Of a DNA stretch of 64,000 nt, positions 1 to 11,335 are shown piece after piece. This stretch comes from Paguma larvata (Eukaryota; Chordata; Mammalia; Carnivora; Viverridae), in the NCBI GenBank assembly GCA_030068075.1, contig CM057841.1, forward strand, positions 7,325,565 to 7,389,564, in the 5' to 3' direction. A program made the position numbers and the translations under genes. The notes under the pieces were generated by a model, which saw only the letters and a list, made by a program, of their open reading frames with translations, was not told the DNA's origin and searched no databases. Each line of letters starts with the position of its first letter. The first letter of the stretch is position 1.

Positions 1-2
1 TC

Positions 3-1043
3 CTCAGGAAGTTTCAGCTCACTGAACATCAGAAGACTCATACAGGAAGTAAACCCCATGGATGCAGTGTATGTGGGAAAGCATTCTCCAGAAAGTTCAA
101 GCTGACTGAACACCAGAGAACTCACACAGGAGAGAAACCTTATGAATGTACTGAATGTGGCAAAGCGTTCTGCAGGAAGGCAGAACTCATTATACATCAG
201 AGAAATGAAAGAGGAGAAAGGCCCCATCAATGCAGTGAATGTGGAAAAGGTTTTGCCAGAAAATCACAACTCATTCTACATCAGAAAACTCATACAGGAG
301 AGAAAACTTATATATGCAGTGAATGTGGAAAAGGTTTCATTCAGAAGGGCAATCTCCTTATACATCAAAGAACTCATACTGGAGAGAAACCCTATGGCTG
401 CACTGAATGTGGTAAGGCCTTCAGCCAGAAGGCATGCCTCATAGCACATCAGCGATTTCATACAGGAAAGACTCCCTTCGTATGTACTGAATGTGGAAAA
501 TCTTGTTCACAGAAATCAGGACTCATTAAACATCAGAGAATTCATACAGGAGAGAAACCCTATAAATGCAGTGACTGCGGGAAAGCCTTCACTACAAAGA
601 CAATGCTCACCGTCCATCAGAGAACTCATACAGGAGAGAGACCCTATGGATGCAATGAATGTGGGAAAGCTTTCTCACACATGTCATGCCTTGTTAAACA
701 TAAGAGGATACACATAAGAGAGAAACATGTAGATTCAGTGAAGGTTGACTATCCTTCCACAGAGGCTCACAGCTTATTAGATACTAGTGAATTCATGCAG
801 GGGGAAAGCCCTGTTAATGCAGCGACTGCACAGATGCCTTCTGCGATCCCTCAGATCTCGTTAAACATCAGTGGGCTCCTTGCAGATAGGAATGCGGTCC
901 TAGTGGGACAGCCAGTTGCCAGATGTGCACTCTCAGGAAATAACGGAGAATTTGTACAGGAGAGAAACCTTATGAATGCAGTGAATATGGTTGTGCCTTC
1001 AGTGGTCAATTACATCTTATTTTATGTCACAAAAAATACCTAG
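3..1043 (+). CDS. ZNF350: KRAB zinc-finger protein ZNF350 (ZBRK1) orthologue, 3' part of the zinc-finger exon
   Basis: The frame is open from base 3 to the TAG at 1041-1043 (346 codons); the 5' part lies left of the window. It reads the end of one C2H2 finger, then eight fingers with CX2CX12HX3H spacing, then a tail of about 100 residues. In the third visible finger (counting the partial one) the last zinc ligand is Glu (HQRNE). A later finger has KSCSQKSGL instead of the usual KAFSxKSxL, preceded by the unusual linker HTGKTPFVC. These features, the last finger ([11 protein letters not shown]) and the tail segments SLNISGLL and VGQPV match my memory of human ZNF350. That protein is a nuclear DNA-binding repressor reported to bind BRCA1 through its C-terminal region. 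The match is from memory, and a close paralogue such as ZNF613 is the main alternative. The tail itself looks like frameshifted finger DNA (see findings). Confidence 0.8.
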   Translation, partial: LRKFQLTEHQKTHTGSKPHGCSVCGKAFSRKFKLTEHQRTHTGEKPYECTECGKAFCRKAELIIHQRNERGERPHQCSECGKGFARKSQLILHQKTHTGEKTYICSECGKGFIQKGNLLIHQRTHTGEKPYGCTECGKAFSQKACLIAHQRFHTGKTPFVCTECGKSCSQKSGLIKHQRIHTGEKPYKCSDCGKAFTTKTMLTVHQRTHTGERPYGCNECGKAFSHMSCLVKHKRIHIREKHVDSVKVDYPSTEAHSLLDTSEFMQGESPVNAATAQMPSAIPQISLNISGLLADRNAVLVGQPVARCALSGNNGEFVQERNLMNAVNMVVPSVVNYILFYVTKNT

Positions 1044-1297
1044 GAAAAAACTGGTACATTCAATTTGGAAAAGTCTTGAGCAAGAATGTCTAGCTGATTA
1101 TACGGTTATATACAAACAGAAAGCGCATGAATGCAGAGGCTAGGAAAGCTGTGTTTTAGAAGACTGACCCTGTCTGTCATCTGTGATCACCATAGCTCAT
1201 CAGGGAGCTTATAGTGAGTAGAGATGGGGCAACAGTGGGAAAGTCTTTGCCCTTAATATATGTCAGTTCACACTGAGGAAAAACAGAAGGCAGTGAA
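1044..1297 (+). other. 3' UTR of the ZNF350-like gene, with decayed finger DNA
   Basis: The first 60 bases after the stop align with the 3' UTR of the second gene (28172 onward): both have a GAAAAG block followed by AGCAAGAATG or AGCAAGAATC. A finger-like remnant (GTGGGAAAGTCTTTGCC) sits near 1236. This supports common descent of the two genes and an ancestral finger array that once ran further 3'. No clear poly(A) signal was found before the SINE at 1301. Confidence 0.5.
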
Positions 1298-1300
1298 CAT

Positions 1301-1507
1301 GGGGCACCTGGGTGGCTCGGCTGAGCATCCAACTTCGGCTCAGGTCATGATCTCACAGTTTGTGAGTTCGAGCCCTGCATCAGGCTCTGCTGACAGCTCA
1401 GAGCCTGGAGCCTGCTTCAGATTCTGTGTCTCCCCCTGTGTCCATCCCCCACTCATGCTCACTTGCTCCCTCTCTCTCAAAAATAAACAAACATTAAAAA
1501 AAAAAAA
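1301..1507 (+). repeat. SINEC (felid tRNA-derived SINE)
   Basis: It runs from GGGGCACCTGGGTGGCTC through the CT-rich middle to AAACATTAAAA plus poly(A). It is flanked by target-site duplications of AGTGAACATG type. Confidence 0.9.
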
Positions 1508-1867
1508 GTAGTGAACATGGCAGGGATTTCAGTGATACATTCTGCCTCATCCGTTAGCAGATAAAATCACAGAGAAATAAAATAAATAAAATCCACTAAT
1601 TGTGGAATTCCTTTAACGAAATACTAAAGTTCTTGTGAAACAAAGAAGGTTTGTGAAGATGAGAAATGTCTGAGAGCTTTACGTACCCTTTCTAACTTGA
1701 CCTATGTCACATAATACACCTGACGTACACTTTTAGACAGGGTACCTTGAACCACATTCTTAGTTACCATGTTAGTGATTCCATAATTTAGAGGAGATAG
1801 TCTCTGCCCTACATCACTGGCTAACATTATCACATTATATTCACTTTTCCCATTTGTGGATGCTTTT

Positions 1868-2022
1868 TCTTTTCTTTTTTTTTTAATTTTGTTTTAGAGA
1901 GAGTGCACACATGTGAACTGGGGATAGGGGCAGAGGGAGCGAGAGAATCTCAGGCATGACCCTGGGATCATGACCTCCACTGAAATCAAGAGTTGGAAGC
2001 TCAACCGACTGAGCCACTCAGA
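1868..2022 (-). repeat. SINEC, older copy
   Basis: Reverse-orientation SINE: poly(T), GAGAGAG tract, then CAACCGACTGAGCCACTCA. It is diverged and truncated. Confidence 0.75.
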
Positions 2023-2340
2023 TTTAGAGCAGGGCCAGGAAAAAATTAAGCAAATAATAAAACAGAAAGGACCAAACTTTCCAAGTAACTCAGGTGCTCC
2101 TCTTTCTCTTTTTCTAAAATTCTCTTCAGTTCTAAATTTCTTCAATATCATATAATGATTACCTATTGCATTTCTTTGGTTCTAGATTTATTTATTTCAG
2201 GCAACTGAAGACCTTCAAGAATAAATGAATATATTAAACTCATGAATAGAATTTAATGTCCTTTGATGAATTTAAGTTCAATTTAAAAATAAGCAATCAT
2301 TATATAATGTCACCATAAAAGTGATTTTTAAAATTTTATA

Positions 2341-2556
2341 GGGGTGCCTGGGTGGCTCAGATGGCTGAGTGTCCGACTTCAGCCCAGGTCATGATCCCGC
2401 ACTTCATGGGTTCAAGCCCCACGTCGGGCTCTGTGATGATGGCTCAGAGCCAGGAGCCTGCTTCGGATTCTGTGTCTCCTTGTCTCTGCCCACCCCTCAC
2501 CACCAACTCTGTGTCTCTGTCTCCCCAAAATAAATAAATATTAAAATAAATAAAAT
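2341..2556 (+). repeat. SINEC
   Basis: Full-length copy from GGGGTGCCTGGGTGGCTCAG to AAATAAATATTAAAATAAA. The direct repeat AAATTTTATA flanks both ends. Confidence 0.9.
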
Positions 2557-3504
2557 TTTATAGACCTGAAAAGATAGAGAAACCAGGTTTGCAAAATGCA
2601 CTAAAAGCCCAAGTACAATGAGTAATTTAAACCTATACATTAAATAACAAAGTACATTCCAACACAGCTCTCAGTAATTTTTTTTTGAAAACATGAAAAA
2701 GTAAGGGAGGCAATTTGAATACAAATTAAGAGGATTACTTCCATCCTAGCTTTCCCTCTCCCTTCCCTGATTATTGAAATTATTATTCGCAGAATGCTGG
2801 GAATCTGAAGTTCTAAACTCCTGGATAACTATCCATTTGCCTTCCCTTGGAGGTAGTACCCTGACTAACCATAACCGTTGCCTCACTAATGGAACCACCC
2901 CCACGTTCTTCCTGGCATCTATTCCATTTTCTCTCAACTCAGAGGGACTCTGAGTCCTACAAACATGAGGAACACAAAAGTAGATCTTCATGGAATCAAC
3001 CTTGGACTGGTATCTCATGCTCCACGAAGCCAGAGAGACTTGGAACTGGACCTGGAGTAGGCATAGAAGCTCTGGAAGAGTAGGCTGAATCTAGTGCTGG
3101 AATTACCAAAGATCTGTAACCAGCCTGGAAAATATTTTTGGAATCTGATATGTACAATTAATTAAATGTAGTCAGGGGTACTCACAGGGGCTGGCATAAA
3201 ACATACAGGAAGAGGTTCAGACCAAGTCTACTGGTGAAAAACTGATCCCAAAAGGGCATGAGGTCAGGTCTCAGAGAGAAACTAAAGGTAGAGGACTGTC
3301 AGATGAGATATCTGAATGGCATTTAGACAGGTGATTTTTTTTAAATCAATGACATAAACACCACTAGAATCACTTGGAGAGAACATTTCAATTGTTTTCT
3401 TAAAGATTTTGATATGGAATATAAAGGTCACATATAAACATAACTTTATCAGCTTCAATACAAACCATATTTTGTAAGGTCTTGAATGTAAGTTAAACAC
3501 TGTA

Positions 3505-3625
3505 AAAGTTAGACTATAAGCTTCATGAGAGTAGGGAACTTCTGATAACCCCTGTATACAAGATGTCTAGAAGAATATGTGGTATAGAGTAGGCACTCGA
3601 TACACATGGTTAGTTGACTGAATCC
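3505..3625 (+). repeat. L2 3'-end-like fragment
   Basis: Reads ATAAGCTTCATGAGAGTAGGGAA, then GTAGGCACTCGATA and GTTGACTGAAT, the usual order at L2 3' ends. Confidence 0.6.
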
Positions 3626-3767
3626 CACCCAATAAGCAATCTCGTCTTGCTTAACCAAGATTTAAAGGAGGGCCAGGAAGAAATTAATAATAAAATGGCC
3701 AGAAAGGACCAAACTTTTCAAGTAACCTCAATGTATCCCAAAACAAGCTTCAAGAATAGTTGTAAGA

Positions 3768-3965
3768 GGGCGCCTGAGTGGCTTAGTTGGTTAAGCATCC
3801 AACTCTTGGTTTTGGCTAAAGTCATGACCTCACAGTTTGTGGGTTCCAAGCCCTGTGTTGGGCCCTGTGCTGACAGTGCAGAGCCTGCTTGGGATTCTCT
3901 CTGTCCCCCTCTCTCATTGCCCTTCCCCCCAACTCTATCTCTCTCTCAAATAAATAATTTCAAAA
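3768..3965 (+). repeat. SINEC
   Basis: Head GGGCGCCTGAGTGGCTTAG with CT-rich body and AAATAAATAAT tail. Flanked by imperfect TTGTAAGAG duplications. Confidence 0.85.
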
Positions 3966-4657
3966 GTATTTGTAAGAGTGCAAAAGTATCCTGATCTCCC
4001 CTGCTGTACCTGCTCCCCCATAATCCCATAATAAAGTTGAAGTGTTTGTGAATCCAACCAAAACTTATCAGGCATGAAAATGTGATCAGTGTTGAAAGAC
4101 ACCAATCAAAAGTGACCTAAAACTGACATCAATGCTAGACTGAGCGAACAAGGACATTGTAACTGTATAAACAGTTATAGCTGTATTCCCTTAGATCAAA
4201 AAGAGGTATGATCAACATGTTAATAACAACGTCTTGGGTTGATGAGATATGTAATACATTTTACTTCATATTTTATAAACCCTCCCAGAATACTGTTGTT
4301 CACTACCTTCATCAGAGAATGACGGGCAGTTAGCAGTTTCCACTAGGCATTCTTCACAATACCTCTTTTGCCACTTGGCAAAGAACATAAGGCCTTTGTT
4401 TAAGTTCAGGTTCTCTGAACAGTTTTCCTCTTTTTAATAAAAGCTTTTATTCTCATTATACTTGAATTTGTACTTGAGTTTCTTTTGCCTTGTCATAAAG
4501 TTCACTGATCTTTTGCATATACAAATAGGTTAAACTACTGTTCCTAGTTTTTAGACTCCCTCTCCCCACCCCCCCACCTGTTTTTCATTTTGGATAGTTT
4601 GTATTGCTGTGTCTTCTCAGTTCACTATTTTTTTCTTATACAATGTCTACTCTGCCA

Positions 4658-4864
4658 GGGGCGCCTGGGTGGATCAGTCGGTTAAGTGTCGGACTTCAGC
4701 TCAGGTCATGATCTCGCAGTCTGTGGGTTTGAGCCCCATATCAGGCTCTGTGCTGACAGCTCAGAGCCTAGAGCCTGCTTCGGATTCTGTCTCCCTCTCT
4801 CTCTGCCCCGACCCCCCACTTGTATTCTGTCTCTCTCAAATGTAAATAAACATTAAAAAACAAA
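4658..4864 (+). repeat. SINEC, young copy
   Basis: Full-length copy flanked by a perfect target-site duplication, CAATGTCTACTCTGCC, at about 4640-4655 and 4866-4881. The undamaged duplication suggests a fairly recent insertion. Confidence 0.92.
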
Positions 4865-4992
4865 CAATGTCTACTCTGCCATCAATCCCATCAAAAGTAT
4901 GTTTTGTCTCAGAAGTCCTAGTTTTTATCTCTAGAAATTTGAATTGAGCCTTTTGTTTTAGATCATTCATATCTCTAACACGGTTCATTTTT

Positions 4993-5190
4993 TGGTTCTG
5001 GGTGGCTCAGTCAGTTGAGTGTCCAACTTTGGCTCAGGTAATTACCTCAGGGTTCATGAGTTCAAGCCCCGAATTGGGCTCTGTGCTGACAGCTCAGACC
5101 CTGGAGCCTGCTTTGGATTCTGTGTGTGTCTCTTTCTCTCAAAATATATAAAATAAACATCAAAAAACAAACAAAAAAACAGAAACCAAA
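4993..5190 (+). repeat. SINEC, 5'-damaged
   Basis: Starts inside the head (CTGGGTGGCTCAG) and ends in AAATAAACATCAAAAAACAAAC. Confidence 0.85.
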
Positions 5191-5210
5191 AAACCAAACA
5201 TGGTTTACTT

Positions 5211-5296
5211 TGTTTTTTAGTTTTTATTTAAGTAATCAAACTCACAACGCCGAAATCAAGTTGCATGCTCTACCGACTGAGCCAGCCAGGCATCCC
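5211..5296 (-). repeat. Short tRNA-derived SINE, second carnivore subtype
   Basis: Reverse complement of the short type (GAGCCCCACATTGGGTGTAG...ATTACTTAAATAAA), here ending ACTGAGCCAGCCAGGCATCCC. The direct repeat ACATGGTTTACTTT flanks it. Confidence 0.85.
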
Positions 5297-5359
5297 AACA
5301 TGGTTTACTTTTAACCTAATTGTGACAGTATATAAAGTGAGTTTTCAGTATTTAAAGTG

Positions 5360-5512
5360 AGTAGTTCAGTTAAGCATCCGACTCTTGATTTTGCTTCAGG
5401 TCATGATACCACAGTTTGTAAGTTCGAGCCCCATATTGGGCTCTGCTCTGACAGTGCAGAGCGTGCTTGGGATTCTTTTTCTCCCTCTTTCTCAAAAAAA
5501 AAAAATAAATAT
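5360..5512 (+). repeat. SINEC, 5'-truncated
   Basis: Begins in the tRNA-like head (CAGTTAAGCATCCGACTC) and ends in an A-rich tail that abuts the inverted copy at 5520. Confidence 0.8.
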
Positions 5513-5519
5513 ATATATA

Positions 5520-5729
5520 TATTTTAATGTTTATTTATTTTTGAGACAGAGAGAGACAGAGCATGAGTGGGGGAGGGGCAGAGAGAGAGGGAGACACAGA
5601 ATCTGAAGCAGGCTACAGGTTCTGAGCTGTCAGCACAGAGCCCGACGTGGGGCTCGAACTCACAGACCGTGAGATCATGACCTGAGCCCAAGTCGGACAC
5701 TCAACCGACTGAGCCACCCAGGTGCCCCT
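5520..5729 (-). repeat. SINEC
   Basis: Full-length reverse copy from TTTAATGTTTATTTATTTTTG to GAGCCACCCAGGTGCCCC. With 5360-5512 it forms an inverted pair. Confidence 0.92.
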
Positions 5730-6559
5730 CAAAAATATTTTTAAAAGCAGTGAGTTTCTAGTAGGCAGAATATAGTTAGACCTATTTTTGTTGTTGTTGT
5801 TTTTTTATCTAATTGGCAATCTCTTTTTACCGGGTTATTTACGTCATTCATAATTAATGTGCTTATGTTCAAATTAATAATGTGCAATTTGTTATTTATC
5901 CCATCTAGTTTTGCTCCCCTTTTTGTCTTCTTCCACCTTCTTTTGGAGTAGCTATGTTTTATGATTATTTATATCCTTTGTTGGCTCATTAGGCATAACT
6001 TTGTTATTTAAGTGGTTCCTTTAGAGTTTACAAAATGCATCTTCTGTATCTTCAAGTTATTATACCTTTTCATGTGTAGTACTAGAATCTTGTTAATAGT
6101 ATATGTCAGTTTTCTGTAGCCAGATCAGCTTCATTGAAGAGATTATCTTCTGCATGCCCCTGGGACACATTTTTTTTTCCCTTTTAAACCCTGGGATGGG
6201 TAAACTGGCTTTACATAATTACACATTAACATTCCTAACTCCATATACTTTCAGAATCTTGACAAAATATGAAGAAATTTCTGGCTTTTAAACTTTAGGC
6301 CACCTTTGAGTCAGGTTTCATTCAACCAACGAAGCAAATTGTAGAGCCATTCTAACAGCTCACACATTAAAGCCAGAATCCATTCATGGTCAGCCCAGAC
6401 TGTTAAGTTCGCCTGATCCAAATTTGTATTCCTTTTTACCATAATCCCACAAATATTTCCCAGGATTCTCTTTATATAAGCAATATATATAAAAAAGATA
6501 AATACTTAATGACTACATTGTGTTTATCCAAGGGATGCAAATTAAGTTAGTTGGGTCAA

Positions 6560-6752
6560 TTTTCTTTTTTTTCTCTTTTCTTTTTAATAGAGGATGCACG
6601 TGAGCAGGGGTTAGAGAGAGAGAGAATCCCACAAGGGGCAGAGAGAAAGAGAGAAAAGCAGGGCTCACCCAAAGTGGGGCTCGGGCTCACCCAAAGTGGG
6701 ACTCAAATAGCCTAAGTCAGATGCTTAACCGAATGAGCCACTCGAGCACCCC
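6560..6752 (-). repeat. SINEC, diverged
   Basis: Reverse copy ending GAGCCACTCGAGCACCCC. A short internal duplication repeats CTCACCCAAAGTGGG near 6665-6700. Confidence 0.85.
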
Positions 6753-6754
6753 TC

Positions 6755-7145
6755 ACCATTGTATTGTACTGCTTTGGCTGTCATAACAAAATAACACAGA
6801 GTGGGTGTTTGAAACCACAGAAATTCATTTCCTCACAGTTCCAGAGGCTAGAAGTTCACAAGTGTCCAGCAGATTTGGTTTTTGGTCAGGACTCTTCCTG
6901 GCTTGCAGACAGCTAGCTACCGTCTCAACATGTCCTTGCAAGGTATTTCCTCAGTTTGTCCGCACAGAGGAAGAACGCTCTGGTGTCTCTTCTACTGAGG
7001 ACACTACACTCACTGGGATCAGAGCCCTACTCTTTGGCCTCATTTAACTTTAATTCATAAGAGGTCCCATCTCCAAATATGGCCACACTGGGTGTTAGGG
7101 CTTCTATCTGTGAATCTGAGAGGATGCAAACATTCAGCCCATAAT
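6755..7145 (-). mobile_element. MaLR LTR (MLT1 type), antisense
   Basis: Starts with the reverse of the MLT1 3' end (GGCTGTCATAACAAAATAAC) and ends GCAAACATTCAGCCCATAATA. Only the LTR relic is present, with no coding capacity. Confidence 0.75.
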
Positions 7146-7500
7146 ATTCCACCCCTAGCCACCCCCCAATTCATGGCCCTTTTGCATGCACACTACATTC
7201 CATCACAACAACCCTTAAAGTCTTAACTCATTCCGGCATCAACTCTAAAGTCTATATAGTCCAAGTCTCATCTAAATCAGGTATAGGTGAGACTTCTGGT
7301 ACAATTTACCCTGAGGCAAAATCCTCTCTGGCTGTGAACCTATAAAATTAGAGAAGTGACTCACTTCCAAAATACAATGGTGGGACAGGGATAGGACAGA
7401 CATTCCCATTCCAAGAGAGAGAAATTAGAAGGAAGAAAGGGGTGATAAGTCCTAGGCAAATCCAAAACCTAGCAAAGCATATCCCATTAGATCTTAAGAC
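7146..7500 (-). mobile_element. MaLR internal-region relic, antisense
   Basis: Continues from the LTR with CCAAGTCTCATCTAAATCAG and CCTGAGGCAAAATCC, phrases I recall from MaLR internal sequence next to antisense LTRs. No usable reading frame. Confidence 0.55.
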
Positions 7501-7518
7501 TTAAGAATAATCATCTTT

Positions 7519-8230
7519 GGGGTGCCTGGTTGGCTCAGTTGGTGCGTCCAACTCTTTTTTTTTTTTAATGTTTATTTATTTTTGAGACAGAGAGAGACAG
7601 AACATGAGTGGGGGAGGAGCAGAGAGAGAGAGGGAGACACAGAATGTGAAGCAGGCTCCAGGCTCTGAGCTGTCCGCACAGAGCCCACGTGGGGCTCGAA
7701 CTCAAAAACCATGAGATCATGACCTGAGCCATAGTTGAACGCTTAACCTACTGAGCCACCCAGGTGACCCTAAGGTTTATTTATTTTTGAGAGAGACACA
7801 GAACGTGAGCAGGGGAAGGCAGAGAGGGAAACACAGAATCTGAAGCACGCTCCAGGCTCTGAGCTGTCAGCACAGAGAACTATGAACCTTGAGATCATGA
7901 CCAGAGCCGAAGTTGGACACTTAACCGAGTCACCCAGGTGCCCCAAGAGGAGACATATAATCTGAAGCAGGCTCCAGGCTCTGAGGTGTCAGCGCAGAGC
8001 CTGATGCAGAGCTGGACCTCATGGATCATGAGATCATGACCCGAGCTGAAGTCAGATGCTTAACCAATTGAAACACCCAGGCACCTCTTGGTGAGTCCAA
8101 CTCTTGACTTTGGCTCAGGTCATGATCCCTGGGTTGTGGGATGGAGCCCCAAGTCTGGCTCTGTGCTGAGCATGGAGCCTGCTTAAGATTCACTCTCTCT
8201 GCTTATCTCCCTGGCTCTCTAAAAAAAATT
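7519..8230. repeat. Nested SINEC block: one + copy split by three - copies
   Basis: A + strand SINE begins at 7519 (GGGGTGCCTGGTTGGCTCAG) and stops at about 7556. Three reverse SINE segments follow (about 7557-7770, 7771-7945 and 7946-8087). The + SINE then resumes at 8088 and runs to about 8230. The break is bounded by a duplicated stretch, TTGGTGNGTCCAACTCTT, at 7539-7556 and 8088-8105. Confidence 0.9.
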
Positions 8231-8409
8231 TTTTTTTCTTAAAGTGTGGAAGTTACTAATACAGGCTTAAAAAAATAATCGTCTTTGGTTATTTATCTTT
8301 GGTTATACTACGGCTGCCAGGCATTGTAGCTATTACGTAGGTGTTATGTAGACATAACAGTGTTGCAACTTTTCATTCAAACCATCAACTTTACATTCTG
8401 CTTGACAGC

Positions 8410-8525
8410 AGAATGTCAAGCTCCACGAAGGGTATTTTTACCTGCGTTTATAGCTTTTGTATCCCCAGCACGCAGAACATTGTTTGCACATTTTATAAGC
8501 ATGCTGAGTGAATGAATGAATGATT
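8410..8525 (+). repeat. L2 3'-end fragment
   Basis: Order of motifs is AGCTCCACGAAGGG, TGTATCCCCAGCAC, then TGAATGAATGAATGA, typical of L2 3' ends. Confidence 0.7.
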
Positions 8526-8644
8526 AATCCGTTTAATGGGGAGGCGCTCTGAGCCTGGTTGTGTAACTATGGGGAGTGAGTTTTGCACTGGGAGCTCCTT
8601 GGTTTAATCAGTTGGGCTGAACTATTGAATAGAACTACTTCCCT

Positions 8645-8743
8645 TTCTTAGACCTTTTGTTTTGTTTTGTTTTGTTTTTTAAATACAAAATACCCACAAG
8701 ATGAAGAGTCACATGGTCTTCCAACTGAGCCCGAGAGGCGCCC
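8645..8743 (-). repeat. Short tRNA-derived SINE, diverged
   Basis: Reverse copy with a (GTTTT)n-like tail and the head CCAACTGAGCCCGAGAGGCGCCCC. Confidence 0.65.
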
Positions 8744-9059
8744 CTCAGAGCTTTTGATGCAAGGTATTTTTCCATCTTTCTGGAAGGAAAAGCTTGCCCG
8801 CCTCTGGCTCCTCCCACCGCGGAAAAGCCACGCTTCTCCGTTGGCTCTGTCCCTTCTGTTGACCGCTAACAAAGGCCAACCACATTTTCCCCTACACAAA
8901 TCATACCTAGAGCTCAAAGACTCTGTTGACCTACTCTCTGACCAGTGCCTTTTTCAGCGGTTCTCTAAACCCCAGACTGGCCTGAAATGCCACTTTCTCC
9001 ACAAAGCCCCCTCTGGCCAGCATTCCCAGGATGCTAGCGGGTTCCCCTCCAACTGTTGT

Positions 9060-9640
9060 TCCTTTCAGCTCGGGCGCCCTCCCTGTTGAACTTCTACAAT
9101 GGCTGCGCCCACTCGGCTTCTCCCTGGCCACTAAATGAAAGTGTCAAAGTCCGCCACCTTCTCGGCCCGTCCTGAGAAGCGTTCTGGGCAGGCCCGCGTT
9201 TCTGAGATGCTAAGCAGTAGATGCACTGCCCCTGGGGAAAGTTGCAAATTCGGGGCCCAGTGGGTCAAGTGGCCTGGAAATAGAGTGACATAAAGCGTTT
9301 TCGATAGCTTCTCACCGTCTTGGGCCTCCCCACGAAGGACAGAAAAAGAGAGGACGCCAGCCGTAGAGCAGTAGATGGGGAATCGGCGGGTGCCTCCAAG
9401 CAGCCCGGAGCGGGCGCTGCAATGTGACGTCACAGAGAGCGAGCTGGCGCCAGATTCCGGGTCTCTGGAACGGCGCGCGCTGGCCCTTGTCGGCCGCCAT
9501 CCTACACGTTTCTGAGGGTCTGTCAGCGGCTGAGGTGGGACGCGGGGGTCTGTGGACACAGAAGCAAAGTGTTTGGAGAAGTGGTACTGTGATTTGTCTC
9601 CAGTGGTGGAGAGTGAGGCCATCGCCAGGTCAGTGTCGGT
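9060..9640 (+). promoter_or_regulatory. CpG-island promoter of the second KRAB-ZNF gene
   Basis: CpG-dense block in otherwise CpG-poor DNA. It holds a perfect CRE palindrome (TGACGTCA, 9425-9432) and a YY1-like GCCGCCATCC (9493-9502). Possible exon-1 donors are at 9534 (GAG|GTGGGA) and 9629 (CCAG|GTCAGT). It is the only island between ZNF350 and the exons starting at 17.3 kb, so I assign it to that gene. Direction and first-exon limits are inferred. High G+C continues to about 9.9 kb. Confidence 0.7.
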
Positions 9641-10392
9641 GCTGGGCGTGCTTCGGCGCCAGGGAGACCTCGTTGGTTTTTTGGTTTTTTGTTTGTTTTT
9701 TCTTGTTTTTGTCCCGGAGCGCGTGGGGGGGTCGGTGTTGGGGGAAGCGAGTGGGAATTCTCGCTGGAGTGTTCTGTGTTGGAGGGTCACGTGGGGGTTC
9801 CGTGTTGGGACGAGCACTTGGGGAGAGTAGCGTTGTGGGGTGCCTGTGGTTGGGGGAGGCGGGAGTCGTGTCCGTGTCGGTGACAGCGTTTGGGGAGCTC
9901 CGTTGTTGATGCTTTTCACGTCCTGACTTTTAAAGGTGGGGTTTTTGGCCACTTGCGTCCTTGTTTAGTGTATATTCTTACTTAAAATATATGTTTTCAG
10001 TTTTATTTCCTACCCATGTAATGACATGCCCAAACTCCTACAGACGCCAGAAAATAACTTGTTAAAATATAGTTTATGTCGCTTTTAGTGTTGGGATCAG
10101 TTTTGTGTAGGTAGTGACATAATTTTGTCAGCTATTGCCATATTACTAACTCTGGAAGTTTTCCTCCTTTTTTTTTTTTTTTTTTTAATTATTGCGGTTA
10201 TGTTCCATCAGGTGGGTGCTTTAATTTGGGTAGAACTAACGGGGGCTAGGGCCACCACTTGCAGGAACACGCGATGGATTATCCTTTAACCCAAGTGTTA
10301 AAATAGGGTTTTTGACCAGCTGTGGTGGTGATTTTTCCACACATGTCTTAGACGTATCTGGTTATGTTTATTCCTAAATAGTTTATACTGTT

Positions 10393-10597
10393 AGGGTGCC
10401 CGGGTGACTTGGTGGGTTAAGCGTCTGACTTCGGCTCAGGTCATGATCTCACGGTTCACGAATTCGAGCTCCACATCAGGCTCTGTGCTGACAGCTCAGA
10501 GCCTGGAGCCTGCTTCAGATTATGTGTGTCCCCCTCTCTCTGCCACTTCCCTGCTTCTACTCTTTCTATCAAAAATAAATAAAACATTTAAATAATT
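10393..10597 (+). repeat. SINEC
   Basis: Full-length copy (GGGTGCCCGGGTGACTTGG to AAATAAATAAAACATTTAAA) flanked by AAATAGTTTATACTGTT duplications. Confidence 0.9.
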
Positions 10598-10814
10598 TTA
10601 AATAGTTTATACTGTTGTCGTAATGGTAAATGGTTTGGTTTTTCTCCATATGACCCTGCTCCCTCTTTTTTATTCTAAGTTTATATAACGCACAAGAACA
10701 AAACTTTAAAAGATACACTTATTCTGGCACCTCAGTCTACTACTGTTATTGCTACTAGCTTATAAATCGATTCCTTTATATTTTCTAGTTGAGTGTTTTT
10801 GTTATCTGCAAATA

Positions 10815-11035
10815 ATTTTGGCCAGGTGGCCAGTGTATGGACTGTGGAGTAAGAAGAACCTGCTTCTGCCTCTGACTTGGGTAGGTTAATGTCTGAGTCA
10901 GTTTCTTCATTTGTGAAAAAAGCTATCATAATTCCTAATTCATAGCGTTGTTATGAAGATTAAATTAGCAGATGTTCTTTGAATACAAAGTGTAGTGCCT
11001 GGCACCTAGTCTAGTCTGAGTAAGTGGAAACCATG
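10815..11035 (+). repeat. MIR element
   Basis: Contains GTGGAGTAAGAAGAACCTG, then CAGTTTCTTCATTTGTGAAA and GTTGTTATGAAGATTAAAT, the typical MIR core order. Confidence 0.75.
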
Positions 11036-11079
11036 ATTTATCAAGTTTTTATTCCTCTTTCTCAGAGATCCCCCCCCTC

Positions 11080-11335
11080 CAGGTTTATTGAGATATAATT
11101 GACATACAACATTCTGTAAGTTTAAGGTGTACAACTGTGTTGATTTAATATACTTGTATATTGCAAAATAATTATTACCATAGGTTAGCTAACACCTGCA
11201 CCATGTCACATAATTACTATTTCCTTTATGTGGTGAAAACATTTAAGATCCACTTGCTTAGATCTTAAAGCTTTCAGTTATATAATACAGTCTTAACTGT
11301 GATCACTATGCTGTATAGTAAAGCCCCTCAGATCA
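11080..11335 (+). repeat. L1 3'-end fragment
   Basis: TTTATTGAGATATAATTGAC followed by AAGGTGTACAACTG and a block on ATTTAAGATC matches mammalian L1M 3' ends as I recall them. Confidence 0.6.

Noticed and set aside
142..717. Open frames reading [19 protein letters not shown] over the fingers
   Set aside because: They are the +1 frame of genuine fingers, not genes. They were useful only as the template for recognising the frameshift-derived tail.
9131..9952. 273-residue open frame on the - strand
   Set aside because: It lies across the CpG island, where G+C-rich DNA has few stops. Composition is Pro/Arg/Ser-rich with no recognisable domain.
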